A stretch of DNA of 17,555 nucleotides. Origin: Bacillota bacterium (lineage in GTDB: Bacteria; Bacillota; Clostridia; Peptostreptococcales; Anaerovoracaceae). This document shows, piece by piece, positions 1-6,590 of this stretch (positions are counted from its first letter, which is position 1; each line of letters opens with the position of its first letter). Both the position numbers and the translations under genes were made by a program. The DNA lies in NCBI GenBank assembly GCA_017537495.1, contig JAFYKS010000278.1, positions 1 to 17,555 of the forward strand. Reading direction: 5' to 3'. The notes under the pieces were generated by a model, which searched no databases, had not been told where the DNA came from, and worked only from the letters and a program-made list of their open reading frames with translations.

Positions 1-1248
1 CCAGGCGGTGATGTTTTGCCGGGTGCCGTCACAGGATGACTGTACGACAACTTTCAGATAGTAGAGGGCACTTAGCAGGTACGGCACCATAATCATGGTG
101 GCGCTCATGTAGTAAAAGACCTGATAGGCCGAGTCGCTGAAGTAGCTGACGATGAGGAAGAACTGAACGATGCCGTTGGTCAGGAAGAGGGAGAAGGTCG
201 GTGAGCCATTGTCGTTGGACCGGGCAAAAGCCTTCGTAAACACCCCCTGCTGTGCGGCGGAGTAAGGGCAGTCAGCGGCCAGAATGGTCCAGCCCAGCAA
301 AGCTCCCGCCAGCGACAGTATAACGCCGATATTGACAATCCAGGCACCCCATGGTCCCACGCAGGACTCCAGGATGCCAGCCATCTGGGGATTTTCCAGG
401 GTGGCCAGCTCTTCTGTGGTCATGACCCCCATGCTGAGAACTGCAACCATAACGTAAATGGCCAGGATGCCCAGAAAACCGGTAAGAGAAGCACGGCCTA
501 CGTCGCTGGTGCGGCGGGCACGGGCGGAAAGCACCACAGCTCCTTCCACGCCGATGAAGGACCATACGGTGGCTGCAGTGGTTGCCTTTACCTGGTCCAG
601 AAGAGGCAGGCGCAGAGTCTGGTTGGCACTGGCTGCATCCGTGCCCCAGAAGTTATCAAAGAAGATATCCGGATCAAAGGCTCGCACGAAAATGACAGCC
701 ACGATGAACACAAGGATTGGAATCAGCTTGCTGACCGTGGTAATGATGTTGAGGAAGGCTGCTCCCTGCACGCCGCGGAGGATGAGCCAGTTCAAAAGCC
801 AGATCAGCACAGAAGCGCAGAGAATCGAAACGATATTATTGCCGCTGCCGAAGACAGGGAAGAAATATCCCAGGGCGCCGAAGAGCAGGGTGGTGTAGGA
901 TACATTGCACAGCAAAGCGCTGACCCAGTAGCCCCAGGCTGAATTGAATCCGACGAACTCCCCGAACCCTTCCCGGGCATAGCTGTAGACCCCGTTGGTC
1001 AGATCAGGGCGGGCTTTGTTCAAACCGAAAAAGCACATCATCAGACCGAACATACCGATGCCTGCGATGGCCCAGCCGATGAGGACGCTGCCAGTATGGG
1101 CGCCGGAGCTGGCCATGTCCCCGGCCGTGGTGAAAATACCGCCTCCGATGGTGGAGCCGATGATCATGGCGGTAAGCTTGGTAAAACTGAGTTTTTCTTC
1201 CTCCGGCACAGATGCGGAGCCGGAGAGTGGTGTATTGGAATCGCTCAT
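1..1248 (-). CDS. APC-superfamily amino acid permease or antiporter (3' end beyond the window)
   Basis: The reading frame is open from the ATG at 1248 to base 1, giving 416 residues without a stop, so the C-terminus lies outside the window. The N-terminus carries the APC signature around TM1 (IIGSTIGGGIFT, residues 29-40), followed by many hydrophobic segments. WSFIGVEGAVVLS near the middle resembles the TM6 region of basic amino acid/polyamine antiporters such as ArcD and lysine permeases. The expected role is uptake or exchange of an amino acid at the cytoplasmic membrane; the substrate is not determined. The start is supported by AAGGAGG, eight bases upstream. That ribosome binding site lies in a 12-bp stem (see 1258-1302). 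The gene looks more GC-rich than the dehydratase operon. No sigma-54 element precedes it, so it may not belong to the neighbouring regulon. Confidence 0.9.
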   Translation of the reverse strand, partial: MSDSNTPLSGSASVPEEEKLSFTKLTAMIIGSTIGGGIFTTAGDMASSGAHTGSVLIGWAIAGIGMFGLMMCFFGLNKARPDLTNGVYSYAREGFGEFVGFNSAWGYWVSALLCNVSYTTLLFGALGYFFPVFGSGNNIVSILCASVLIWLLNWLILRGVQGAAFLNIITTVSKLIPILVFIVAVIFVRAFDPDIFFDNFWGTDAASANQTLRLPLLDQVKATTAATVWSFIGVEGAVVLSARARRTSDVGRASLTGFLGILAIYVMVAVLSMGVMTTEELATLENPQMAGILESCVGPWGAWIVNIGVILSLAGALLGWTILAADCPYSAAQQGVFTKAFARSNDNGSPTFSLFLTNGIVQFFLIVSYFSDSAYQVFYYMSATMIMVPYLLSALYYLKVVVQSSCDGTRQNITAW

Positions 1249-1257
1249 GTTGTGAAC

Positions 1258-1302
1258 CTCCTTGCAAAATCTGTCTGTAGTATGTCCGGGTTTTGCAAGG
1301 AG
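1258..1302 (-). promoter_or_regulatory. Leader hairpin sequestering the permease ribosome binding site
   Basis: A perfect 12-bp inverted repeat (CTCCTTGCAAAA at 1258-1269, TTTTGCAAGGAG at 1291-1302) encloses a 21-base loop. In the permease mRNA the 3' arm contains the AAGGAG ribosome binding site, and the start codon follows about nine bases later. Folding would therefore hide the Shine-Dalgarno sequence. No T-tract follows, so this is not an intrinsic terminator. The pairing is read directly; translational control is inference. Confidence 0.6.
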
Positions 1303-1355
1303 TATGTACTTTTGTTTGGATAAAGCCAGTGCAGAGAATGAGACGTAAAAGAGTT

Positions 1356-1880
1356 TTACTTTTTAAGTTTAAACGTCCAGCTGCAGGCACAGGTATCGTC
1401 TGTTTTTTCAGGATAGCAGCTGCATTCTGTCAGTTCAAACCGGTCGTCGATGACTTTTGCGAATTTACCCCATTCAACCACGCCAACCAGTTTACATGGA
1501 TGCCATGGCATGCCTTTGGCCGCACGTGCATTCTGTACGATACAGTGGGTGGTACGGTAAATGAAGGTGTCATCACCTTCGATAATCATTTCACCTGTAT
1601 TCAGAATGCCATAGAATCGATACAGAAATGCCCGTTTCAGACCTTCCGGACCGGGGTGTTCCGGGAGATTGAGGAATTTCTTGATGCGGAAGGCTTCTGT
1701 TTCTGTAAAACGTGCCCAGACTTCCACATCGACGTCCATGGCAGCATCCATGCCCCAGCGGCGCTCGATGTTTTGGAAATAGTGGCCGTCAAGAGCAAGC
1801 TCATTCTTTGCTGTAATAACCAGCAGTTCTTCTAACTGTTCTTTGGATAATGCTTTAATGTGTTCAGGAATGTTTGACAT
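1356..1880 (-). CDS. DUF6125-like small cytosolic protein
   Basis: This 174-residue protein has no signal peptide or membrane segment. It resembles, from memory, the DUF6125 family of strict anaerobes. Features seen: an N-terminal helical segment with LALDGHYFQNIERRWG, an acidic DVDVEVWARF stretch, a central IYRTTHCIVQNARAAKGMPWHPCK segment (spanning about residues 108-131) and a Cys-rich C-terminus (CSCYPEKTDDTCACSW). The conserved Cys and His residues could bind metal or an iron-sulfur centre, but that is inference. It lies downstream of the BKACE gene on the same strand, separated by a strong terminator (1902-1934), so expression may depend on read-through or on a promoter I cannot identify. 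The start at 1880 is supported by GGAGGTATTTCAAATG. No function is assigned. Confidence 0.75.
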   Translation of the reverse strand: MSNIPEHIKALSKEQLEELLVITAKNELALDGHYFQNIERRWGMDAAMDVDVEVWARFTETEAFRIKKFLNLPEHPGPEGLKRAFLYRFYGILNTGEMIIEGDDTFIYRTTHCIVQNARAAKGMPWHPCKLVGVVEWGKFAKVIDDRFELTECSCYPEKTDDTCACSWTFKLKK

Positions 1881-1901
1881 TTGAAATACCTCCGTTAGGA
1901 T

Positions 1902-1934
1902 AAAAGGCGAAATCGGTTAAGATTTCGCCTTTTT
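1902..1934 (-). terminator. Intrinsic terminator after the BKACE gene
   Basis: A 13-bp perfect stem (AAAAGGCGAAATC at 1902-1914, GATTTCGCCTTTT at 1921-1933) has a 6-base loop. On the minus strand the stem ends in TTTT followed by ATCC. It separates the BKACE gene from the DUF6125-like gene. A T-run on the plus side makes it potentially bidirectional. Confidence 0.8.
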
Positions 1935-1963
1935 GAGGGGTGTGTTATTGGAGTCTATTATGT

Positions 1964-2959
1964 TTAATACTGTCTTGGAGCACCCAGACCCAGCATTTCA
2001 CGAGCCTGCTCAGGTGTTGCGATTGGACGGCCAAGTTCCTTAGCAATTCTTACTGCTCGTTCAACCAGCTGAGCATTGCTTTCTGCCAGCTGCTTAGGTC
2101 CGTAATATACTACGTCTTCCAGGCCAACACGGATGTGATGACCCATCAGGATTGCCTGTGCCATCATTGCATTATGTGCACCGCCGATAGCAATTACACT
2201 GAAGATGGAGTCTGCAGGCAGCATATCAGTTGCCAGCTGCATTGCCTGTGCGTTAGGGAATACGCCATTGCCGCCGAACAGCATCTGAACCCAGTGAGGA
2301 CCCTTGGCATGACCGGAAGCAATCAGATTATGCAGTCTCTTGATGTCGGTCAGATTGTACATTTCCCATTCTGGCTTAACACCGTTGGCTTCCATTCTTC
2401 TCAGAATTTCCACAGCATCTTCATCGTTTAAGATGTAGTCAAACTTCTTGATGTAATCTTCATCTCTGCCAGACAGAGGCGCCTTACGTGCTTTCATCTT
2501 CATACGCTGAGTTGTAGTAGTAATGTCGATACTTGCAACTTCAGGCTTTGCACCCAGAGAAACATTCAGTAAATCGGAAGTAGTCATGTTTTCTGTGTCA
2601 ATCAGACGTCCGCCGATACAGGTGTTGTTAATGATGATTTCCGGACACTTTTCACGGATCATGCGGTTAACTTCCAGGTATTCTTCTGTCTTCTTAGTAT
2701 CCAGAGACAGGTTTTCCGGGCTGCGGCGATGAACATGAACCAGGGACGCACCTGCGTTGTATGCGTCGTAAGTGGACTGTGCCTGTGCTTCTGCAGTTTC
2801 AGGCAGATTTGGATTAGCTTCTGCGCCGTGCTGACCGCCGGTAATGGAACAGGAAATAATCAGCGGGGACATCTTGGATAAACCATACTTTTTGATCATT
2901 TCGGTATATTCCATACTGTTACGGTAATCACCTACTAAATAGTTCTTTAATTCAGACAT
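1964..2959 (-). CDS. BKACE-family beta-keto acid cleavage enzyme (divergent)
   Basis: BKACE enzymes (PF05853) condense a beta-keto acid with acetyl-CoA to give acetoacetate and a new acyl-CoA; the best known is 3-keto-5-aminohexanoate cleavage enzyme (Kce) of lysine fermentation. This 331-residue protein has the zinc-binding HVH (His75, His77), ITGG near residue 39, PNLP at 50-53, the RVGLED block at 277-282 and the typical C-terminus NAQLVERAVRIAKELGRPIATPEQARE. It is longer than a usual BKACE (about 275 residues) because of an N-terminal extension of about 30 residues. The glutamate that binds the substrate amino group in Kce (in ITGAE) aligns with Gln43 (ITGGQ), so the substrate is probably not the lysine intermediate. 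The start at 2959 is preferred over an upstream ATG at 3040 because AAAGGAG lies just before it and 3040 would be upstream of the predicted transcript start. A sigma-54 promoter precedes it. Confidence 0.88.
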   Translation of the reverse strand: MSELKNYLVGDYRNSMEYTEMIKKYGLSKMSPLIISCSITGGQHGAEANPNLPETAEAQAQSTYDAYNAGASLVHVHRRSPENLSLDTKKTEEYLEVNRMIREKCPEIIINNTCIGGRLIDTENMTTSDLLNVSLGAKPEVASIDITTTTQRMKMKARKAPLSGRDEDYIKKFDYILNDEDAVEILRRMEANGVKPEWEMYNLTDIKRLHNLIASGHAKGPHWVQMLFGGNGVFPNAQAMQLATDMLPADSIFSVIAIGGAHNAMMAQAILMGHHIRVGLEDVVYYGPKQLAESNAQLVERAVRIAKELGRPIATPEQAREMLGLGAPRQY

Positions 2960-3004
2960 GTCTTCTCCTTTCCTATTATAAAGAAATAATAGATAGAATA
3001 TTCT

Positions 3005-3048
3005 GATAAAACAAAAAGCAAGAAATGTGCCATAGGGCACATTTCTTG
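3005..3048 (-). terminator. Intrinsic terminator after the kinase gene, overlapping a sigma-54 promoter
   Basis: A 13-bp perfect stem (CAAGAAATGTGCC at 3019-3031, GGCACATTTCTTG at 3036-3048) has a 4-base loop. On the minus strand it is followed by CTTTTTGTTTTATC. It lies about 150 bases past the kinase stop and would end that transcript. Its 3' arm is also the core of the BKACE sigma-54 promoter. Confidence 0.75.
3018..3032 (-). promoter_or_regulatory. Sigma-54 promoter of the BKACE gene
   Basis: On the minus strand the sequence reads TGGCAC-ATTTC-TTGC, an exact match to the -24/-12 consensus. The -12 GC is 59 bases before the BKACE ATG, the same distance as in the kinase promoter. The element lies inside the 3' arm of the terminator hairpin at 3019-3048. 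Confidence 0.8.
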
Positions 3049-3137
3049 TAACGGTTGATTTTTCAATATTTAAGAGGAGTGAAATATGTTAGGAAAAAGA
3101 AAATGTATGTCAGTCACAACAAACCTGCCAAAGAATG

Positions 3138-3155
3138 TGTAGAGAAAATCCCACA
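3138..3155 (-). promoter_or_regulatory. Candidate activator-binding site (UAS) for the BKACE promoter
   Basis: The minus strand reads TGTGGGATTTTCTCTACA. It shares TGTGGG-N9-ACA, with identical spacing, with sites at 4559-4576 and 10426-10443, and lies about 120 bp upstream of the -12 element, a typical distance for a sigma-54 activator. It is flanked by GTGT/ACAC, giving an imperfect dyad. Confidence 0.55.
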
Positions 3156-3195
3156 CTATGTGAAGCATCAGCTGGTCTGCAGATGTTTCAGCAGG

Positions 3196-4401
3196 TTATG
3201 CCTCCGATCTGCACTGATTCAGCAGAACCTGATAAGACTTACGCACTACCATCAATTCTTCGTTAGCAGGAATTACGAAAACCTGTACGGAAGAGTTTGG
3301 TTTGGAAATCAGGCCGCATACATAATCACGGTTGTTCAGGTAACTGTCAATCTGAACACCCATGAATTCCAGTTTTTCGCAGATGGCGGCACGCAGGTAT
3401 GGACTGTGTTCACCGATTCCGCCGGTAAACACCAGGGTATGGAGACCACCCAGCTCAATGTACATTTTGCCGATGTACTGAAGAATATTGCTGCAGTACA
3501 CATCAAAGGCCAGCTGTGCCCGGCTGCTGCCGCGGCTGATTGCTTCTGAAAGAAGCCTGAAATCGCCGTAACCGCCGGAAATACCGTCAAGACCGCCATG
3601 GGAGGAAAGTTCCTTCATAACTTCCTGGAAGGTATAGCCTTTGTTTATGAGGAACTCGATAACAGCAGGATCCAGGTCCCCGCTTCGGTGAGCGTGGAGA
3701 ATGCCGGACTGTGGTGAGAAACCGAAACTGCAGTCTACACTGCTGCCTTTGTCGATAGCACAGAGGGAACTGCTGCCGCCCAGATGGCAGGAAATAATCT
3801 TGGTATCGTTGTTATACTGTTCCTTCAGATAGGCAGCGATATAGGAATGAGAGGCACCGTGGAAACCCATCTTCTTCAGACCGTAGTTTTCCGTCCACTG
3901 ATATGGGATGCCGTAAGTACGGTATTCTTCTGGGATGGTCTTATGAAAGTCTGTTTCAAAGGAACCAATCAGCTTGGCATCTGGAATCATATCTCCAAAT
4001 TCGCGGATTGCCTGAATATATGGTACATTATGCGCCGGTGCCACTGGAATGAATTCTTCCATGGCAGCAAGGACATCCTCTGTCAGCTCATGGGTTCCGT
4101 AGTAGCCGTTGGCAATGACCGTCTTGAAGCAGACACATTCAATTTCAGAAATATCAGATACAATCTGCGCAGAACCATTTAATACATGTTCCAGGAAGAG
4201 GGCAATCCCGTCTGAATATGTTTCAACATAGTCATCTGACTGGCTGGCAGTGTAACCGATGCAGTCTTTGTATGTAAAAAATGCAGGAGCATTTTCTCCG
4301 ATTCTTTCCACTTTGGACTCAATCAGAACAGACTCCTGCGGCATATCAAAAAGTTTGAATTTCAGTGAGGTACTTCCCACATTGCATACCAGTATTTTCA
4401 T
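3196..4401 (-). CDS. Acetate/propionate-kinase-family enzyme with altered active site
   Basis: The 401-residue protein aligns along its length with acetate kinase, which makes ATP from acyl phosphate and ADP. Conserved: Asn7 in NVGSTSLKFKLFD, His124 (APAHN), His181 in GFHGASH, Arg239 in RSGDLDP, VFTGGIGEHS, and NEEL near residues 380-383. Unusual: the substrate-binding arginine near residue 91 of the Methanosarcina enzyme (HRVVHGG region) aligns with Lys93 in CFKTVIANG; the catalytic aspartate of FDTAFH aligns with Glu149 in FETDFH; and HLGNGSS is HLGGSSS. These suggest a different acyl group or altered activity. It is transcribed alone from a sigma-54 promoter, between the BKACE gene and the regulator. 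A likely role is energy recovery from the pathway product. No phosphotransacylase is present in the window. Butyrate kinase is less likely by motif pattern. Confidence 0.88.
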   Translation of the reverse strand: MKILVCNVGSTSLKFKLFDMPQESVLIESKVERIGENAPAFFTYKDCIGYTASQSDDYVETYSDGIALFLEHVLNGSAQIVSDISEIECVCFKTVIANGYYGTHELTEDVLAAMEEFIPVAPAHNVPYIQAIREFGDMIPDAKLIGSFETDFHKTIPEEYRTYGIPYQWTENYGLKKMGFHGASHSYIAAYLKEQYNNDTKIISCHLGGSSSLCAIDKGSSVDCSFGFSPQSGILHAHRSGDLDPAVIEFLINKGYTFQEVMKELSSHGGLDGISGGYGDFRLLSEAISRGSSRAQLAFDVYCSNILQYIGKMYIELGGLHTLVFTGGIGEHSPYLRAAICEKLEFMGVQIDSYLNNRDYVCGLISKPNSSVQVFVIPANEELMVVRKSYQVLLNQCRSEA

Positions 4402-4459
4402 AGGCGGCCTCTCTTTTTAATCTTTTCATAAGCTGAAACGTATATTGGTATTGAACAAT

Positions 4460-4475
4460 GCAATCCGTGTGCCAA
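4460..4475 (-). promoter_or_regulatory. Sigma-54 promoter of the acetate-kinase-like gene
   Basis: The minus strand reads TTGGCAC-ACGGA-TTGC, an exact -24/-12 match. The -12 GC is 59 bases upstream of the ATG at 4401. The -24 element directly abuts the T-tract of the regulator gene's terminator. Confidence 0.85.
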
Positions 4476-4482
4476 AAAATAA

Positions 4483-4513
4483 AACCCTGTAAATCCTTGA
4501 AATTTACAGGGTT
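4483..4513 (-). terminator. Intrinsic terminator after the sigma-54 activator gene
   Basis: A 12-bp perfect stem (AACCCTGTAAAT at 4483-4494, ATTTACAGGGTT at 4502-4513) has a 7-base loop. On the minus strand it is followed by TTATTTTTTGG. The T-tract runs into the -24 element of the next promoter. Confidence 0.85.
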
Positions 4514-4545
4514 CGATGTTGACGAATGCTCGGTATGTGATGGGG

Positions 4546-4579
4546 ATTCTCCACAAGTTGTGGGGAATTGTTCACAATT
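4546..4579. promoter_or_regulatory. Candidate activator-binding region (UAS) for the kinase promoter
   Basis: The region contains an 11-bp-arm dyad (ATTCTCCACAA at 4546-4556, TTGTGGGGAAT at 4558-4568, one T-G mismatch) overlapping a second palindrome AATTGTTCACAATT (4566-4579). The shared 18-mer TGTGGGGAATTGTTCACA occupies 4559-4576 on the plus strand. On the other strand a second TGTGGAGAA half-site starts at 4555. It lies about 100 bp upstream of the -12 element, between the regulator stop codon and the kinase promoter. Confidence 0.6.
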
Positions 4580-4592
4580 ACCGGATGCAGTG

Positions 4593-6014
4593 TCAGCCGA
4601 TATTATATTTTTTCATTTTGTCATAAAGGATTGTACGGTCAATTTTCAGCAGCTTGGCAGCCTGAGACTTGTTGCCCTTGGTACGTTCCAGTGCTTTCTT
4701 TATTTCTTCCATCTCAGCAAAGGCTCTGGCCTCGTCCAGAGATTCAAAGAATCGTTCTTCCTGTCCCTGGCTGGACATAAATTCCTGTGGCTGCTGTGAA
4801 CCGATTTTCAGTTCCAGATGCTTGAAGTGTTCACGTTCCAGAATACCTGCACCCAGCAGGAAGCAGGCATGTTCTACGATGTGACGAAGTTCACGGACAT
4901 TGCCCGGCCAGTCATAGGACTCCAGCAGTTCTAGAGCCGATGCACTGATATCCACGATACTGAGACCGTTTTCCCGGTTAATCTTGTCGATAAAGTGGCG
5001 GCAAAGCGGCTTAATATCCTCCTTACGGCTCCGCAGCGGTGGTATCACCATTTCAATTACGTTGATTCTGTAATACAGATCCTGACGGAACTTCTGGTTG
5101 GCAATCAAATCTGCCATGTTCTGATTGGTTGTACATACAACTCGTGCATTAAAAGGAATAGATTTGAGACCGCCCACTTTTTCAAATTCCTTCTCCTGGA
5201 TAGCTCGAAGCAGTTTGGCCTGCAGATTGAACGGCATGTCGCCGATTTCGTCCAGCAAAATCGTTCCGTTCTGTGCGTATTCGAATTTACCCACTTTTCC
5301 TCCGGCAGAAGCTCCGGAGAATGCACCGGATTCGTATCCAAAGAGTTCGGATTCCAGCAGTTCGTTCGGAATTGCAGCACAGTTAATCTTTACGAAGTTG
5401 TTCTTACGCCGGTCACTGAATTCGTGGAAGGCACTGGCGAAAACTTCTTTACCGGTTCCGGTCTCACCGGTAATCAGTACCGGAAGAGGGAAGTTGGCAC
5501 ACTGGCTGATCATCTGGCGAAGATCTTTCATAGCCTGGGAGCTGCCGATTACATAGTCTTCAATACGTTTTGATTCGCCGATAAAGGATGAAGCATTCCG
5601 TTTGTCATTAATCCGTTCTACTTCTTTGGCGAGAGCCAGAACAGCCTCCATACCCTGCGGGAAGATCGTTTCCGACATGGCGCCCACCAGTTTGTTGTTT
5701 GCATCATAAATTGGTACTCGATTGCATACCACGGGCATTACTTCTTTAGTCTTCTTATGAACAAAACGGAAAATATATCCATATTCCGCGGTTTCTGTTT
5801 CCACTACAATATGCATCCGTGTTCCGGGGATCACATCACATACATATTTTCCAATCAGATCTTCTTCTTTCTCAATACCCAGATATTTGTAGTGGAACTT
5901 GCTGGCGTAGAGTACGATACCGTTTTCATCAACGATAATTTTAGCCCCGGAAAGGGATTCAAATGCACAACGCATAACATAATCCAGTTTGTCCTGTAGT
6001 TGTTCTTTTGTCAT
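4593..6014 (-). CDS. Sigma-54-dependent transcriptional activator, PAS-AAA+-Fis
   Basis: The 473-residue protein has the three-part layout of bacterial enhancer-binding proteins. Residues about 10-120 form a PAS-like sensor (AKIIVDENGIVLYAS, IFRFVHKKTKEVMPV). The AAA+ domain covers about 153-385: Walker A GETGTGKE at 183-190, the sigma-54 contact loop GAFSGA at 230-235 (GAFTGA in most members), Walker B ILLDEIGDM, and the arginine finger region FRQDLYYRINV. The C-terminus (about 428-473, NKSQAAKLLKIDRTILYDKMKKY) is a Fis-type helix-turn-helix. There is no receiver domain, so it probably senses a small molecule through PAS, as in PrdR- or RocR-type regulators. It is flanked by four sigma-54 promoters and is the obvious activator for them. 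Its own promoter is housekeeping type. The start is supported by GGGGAGGTGTGAAAAATG. Confidence 0.95.
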   Translation of the reverse strand: MTKEQLQDKLDYVMRCAFESLSGAKIIVDENGIVLYASKFHYKYLGIEKEEDLIGKYVCDVIPGTRMHIVVETETAEYGYIFRFVHKKTKEVMPVVCNRVPIYDANNKLVGAMSETIFPQGMEAVLALAKEVERINDKRNASSFIGESKRIEDYVIGSSQAMKDLRQMISQCANFPLPVLITGETGTGKEVFASAFHEFSDRRKNNFVKINCAAIPNELLESELFGYESGAFSGASAGGKVGKFEYAQNGTILLDEIGDMPFNLQAKLLRAIQEKEFEKVGGLKSIPFNARVVCTTNQNMADLIANQKFRQDLYYRINVIEMVIPPLRSRKEDIKPLCRHFIDKINRENGLSIVDISASALELLESYDWPGNVRELRHIVEHACFLLGAGILEREHFKHLELKIGSQQPQEFMSSQGQEERFFESLDEARAFAEMEEIKKALERTKGNKSQAAKLLKIDRTILYDKMKKYNIG

Positions 6015-6065
6015 TTTTCACACCTCCCCAAATGACAGATTACATAATTCTGCTCCTCACCAGTT

Positions 6066-6074
6066 ATTATAGCA
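6066..6074 (-). promoter_or_regulatory. Housekeeping promoter of the sigma-54 activator gene
   Basis: The minus strand has an extended -10, TGCTATAAT. No good -35 is seen (TTTTTA at the right spacing), as is common for extended -10 promoters. The ATG lies about 50 bases downstream. No sigma-54 element precedes this gene. Confidence 0.6.
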
Positions 6075-6099
6075 TCAAAAATTGTCGATAAAAAGACAT

Positions 6100-6134
6100 G
6101 AAAAAGTGCTAATACATGGTAATAGCACTTTTTC
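6100..6134 (-). terminator. Intrinsic terminator of the dehydratase operon
   Basis: A 12-bp perfect stem (GAAAAAGTGCTA at 6100-6111, TAGCACTTTTTC at 6123-6134) has an 11-base loop. On the minus strand the 3' arm provides the T-run, with a further TCTTTTTATC after it. It lies 23 bases past the cupin stop codon. Confidence 0.75.
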
Positions 6135-6156
6135 GAGGAGTTGTAAGTTTAAGAAA

Positions 6157-6561
6157 TTATTTAGCTTCTTCTGTTTCTTTTGCCTTTCTGGCCAGGTCAC
6201 ATACCAGTCTGTCACCGCCGAATGGAGGGGTCAGAGCCCAGAGGATGTCAAACTTTTCGCCACGGTCGCTGCGCAGCTGATGTACATGATGAGGCGGAAC
6301 ATAAACTGCTTCATACTTGTTTAATTCTATTTCTTCCCCTTCAATATAAACGGTGCCTTTACCGTCCAGACAGAAGAAGAGCTCGCCTTCATCATGCCCT
6401 CTCAGATCGGAGTTGCATCCTGGTGTCATCTGAGTCATACCCAGTGCGATATCCTTATTGGTAGGATCCAGTTCAGGAGAAATGAGAGCTCTCAGGATTC
6501 TCTTTTCTGGCAGTGGGGTTTCAACGAATGGAGAATTGTCTAATCTTGCTACGTAATACAT
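6157..6561 (-). CDS. Cupin-domain protein, last gene of the dehydratase operon
   Basis: The 134-residue protein is a single small cupin. Motif 1 is seen in GHDEGELFFCLDGKG (about residues 69-83), with His, Glu and Glu as likely metal ligands. Motif 2 is seen in YVPPHHVHQLRS (about residues 105-116). No signal peptide is present, so it is cytoplasmic. Such cupins can be isomerases, dioxygenases or ligand sensors. In an anaerobic pathway an isomerase or a substrate-binding role is more likely than an oxygenase, but this is inference. It follows the activator gene by 29 bases, with AGGAGG before its ATG, and is followed by the operon terminator. It is probably co-expressed with the dehydratase. 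Confidence 0.85.
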   Translation of the reverse strand: MYYVARLDNSPFVETPLPEKRILRALISPELDPTNKDIALGMTQMTPGCNSDLRGHDEGELFFCLDGKGTVYIEGEEIELNKYEAVYVPPHHVHQLRSDRGEKFDILWALTPPFGGDRLVCDLARKAKETEEAK

Positions 6562-6590
6562 CTTTTTACCTCCTGATAAATGTAAAATGA

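Noticed and set aside
458..1255. Open frames of 146 and 86 codons on the plus strand
   Set aside because: They lie opposite the permease gene, which reads through the same bases with clear APC motifs. Their composition is that of shadow frames.
1345..1366. GTAAAA-GAG-TTTTAC followed by T-run on the plus strand
   Set aside because: The 6-bp stem is all but one A-T, overlaps the end of the DUF6125-like gene, and no plus-strand gene ends there.
2960..3040. Upstream ATG at 3040 for the BKACE gene
   Set aside because: It would place the start upstream of the sigma-54 promoter and inside the terminator hairpin, and lacks a good ribosome binding site. The ATG at 2959 has AAAGGAG at the right distance.
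1..4401. Lysine-fermentation (kam/kdd/kce/kal) cluster
   Set aside because: A BKACE next to an amino acid permease suggested it, but no lysine aminomutase, diaminohexanoate dehydrogenase or ammonia-lyase gene is present, and the amino-group-binding glutamate is replaced.
5461..5500. TTGGCAC sequence resembling a sigma-54 -24 element
   Set aside because: It lies inside the activator coding sequence and lacks TTGC at the required spacing.
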